The translations under genes were made by a program, and so were the position numbers. From the NCBI GenBank assembly GCA_946803715.1, contig CAMPET010000262.1:52397-68288 (forward strand): a stretch of 15,892 nucleotides of DNA, given 5' to 3'. The notes under the pieces are model-generated. The model had not been told where the DNA came from. It was given only the letters and a program-made list of their open reading frames with translations, and searched no databases. This document shows, in pieces, positions 15,871 through 15,892 of the stretch. Position 1 is the stretch's first letter; the number at the start of each line of letters is the position of its first letter. Origin of the DNA: Beroe ovata. Taxonomy: Eukaryota > Ctenophora > Nuda > Beroida > Beroidae.

Positions 15871-15892
15871 GTATCGAGTGTAAACAAAGTGT

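Overview
The window looks like nuclear DNA of an animal. It is AT-rich and carries compact multi-exon genes with GT-AG introns, most of them about 85-160 bp, interspersed with microsatellites, minisatellites and foldback repeats. The genes are conserved animal or eukaryotic proteins beside a very large immunoglobulin/sushi membrane protein. Short introns, tight gene spacing and the Ig/sushi architecture suggest an early-branching metazoan, most plausibly a sponge. That assignment is inference: nothing in the window fixes the species.

All five genes I can support lie on the minus strand and are described here from right to left, the direction of transcription. (1) 15641-15399 is the last exon of a beta-TrCP/Slimb-type F-box WD40 protein, whose 5' part lies beyond the right edge. 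(2) 13033-8345 is one uninterrupted 1562-codon reading frame for a type I membrane protein with a signal peptide, about a dozen Ig-like domains, three sushi modules and a transmembrane helix. A possible alternative last exon for its tail is at 8286-8164. (3) 6032-4347 is ZC3H15 (DFRP1), five exons, 392 residues. (4) 3853-2880 is BUD31, three exons, 144 residues, complete and the same length as the human protein. (5) 2259-671 is PDCL3 (phosducin-like 3), seven exons, 238 residues. I reconstructed the exons from reading frames, splice sites, phases and recognised family sequence. Total lengths and phases close exactly for ZC3H15, BUD31 and PDCL3.

Genes 3-5 form a tight same-strand housekeeping block: ribosome/GTPase partner, splicing factor, and chaperone cofactor for the cytosolic chaperonin. 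Gaps between them are only about 0.5-0.6 kb. The Ig gene and beta-TrCP are separated from their neighbours by about 2.3 kb each.

The non-coding DNA is rich in structure. The beta-TrCP intron holds a foldback element (15681-15870) whose outer stem encloses three hairpins, each capped by a GAA triloop, so one strand could fold as a cloverleaf. Upstream of ZC3H15 there is a 101-bp MITE-like element (6738-6838) with 21-bp terminal inverted repeats and flanking direct repeats, an inverted partial copy beside it, and a CAGTGAGT array. GC-rich repeats at 7112-7556 also carry the GCGAAGC mini-hairpin. BUD31 intron 2 is a degenerate satellite, a minisatellite lies just upstream of the Ig gene, and a CA microsatellite opens the window.
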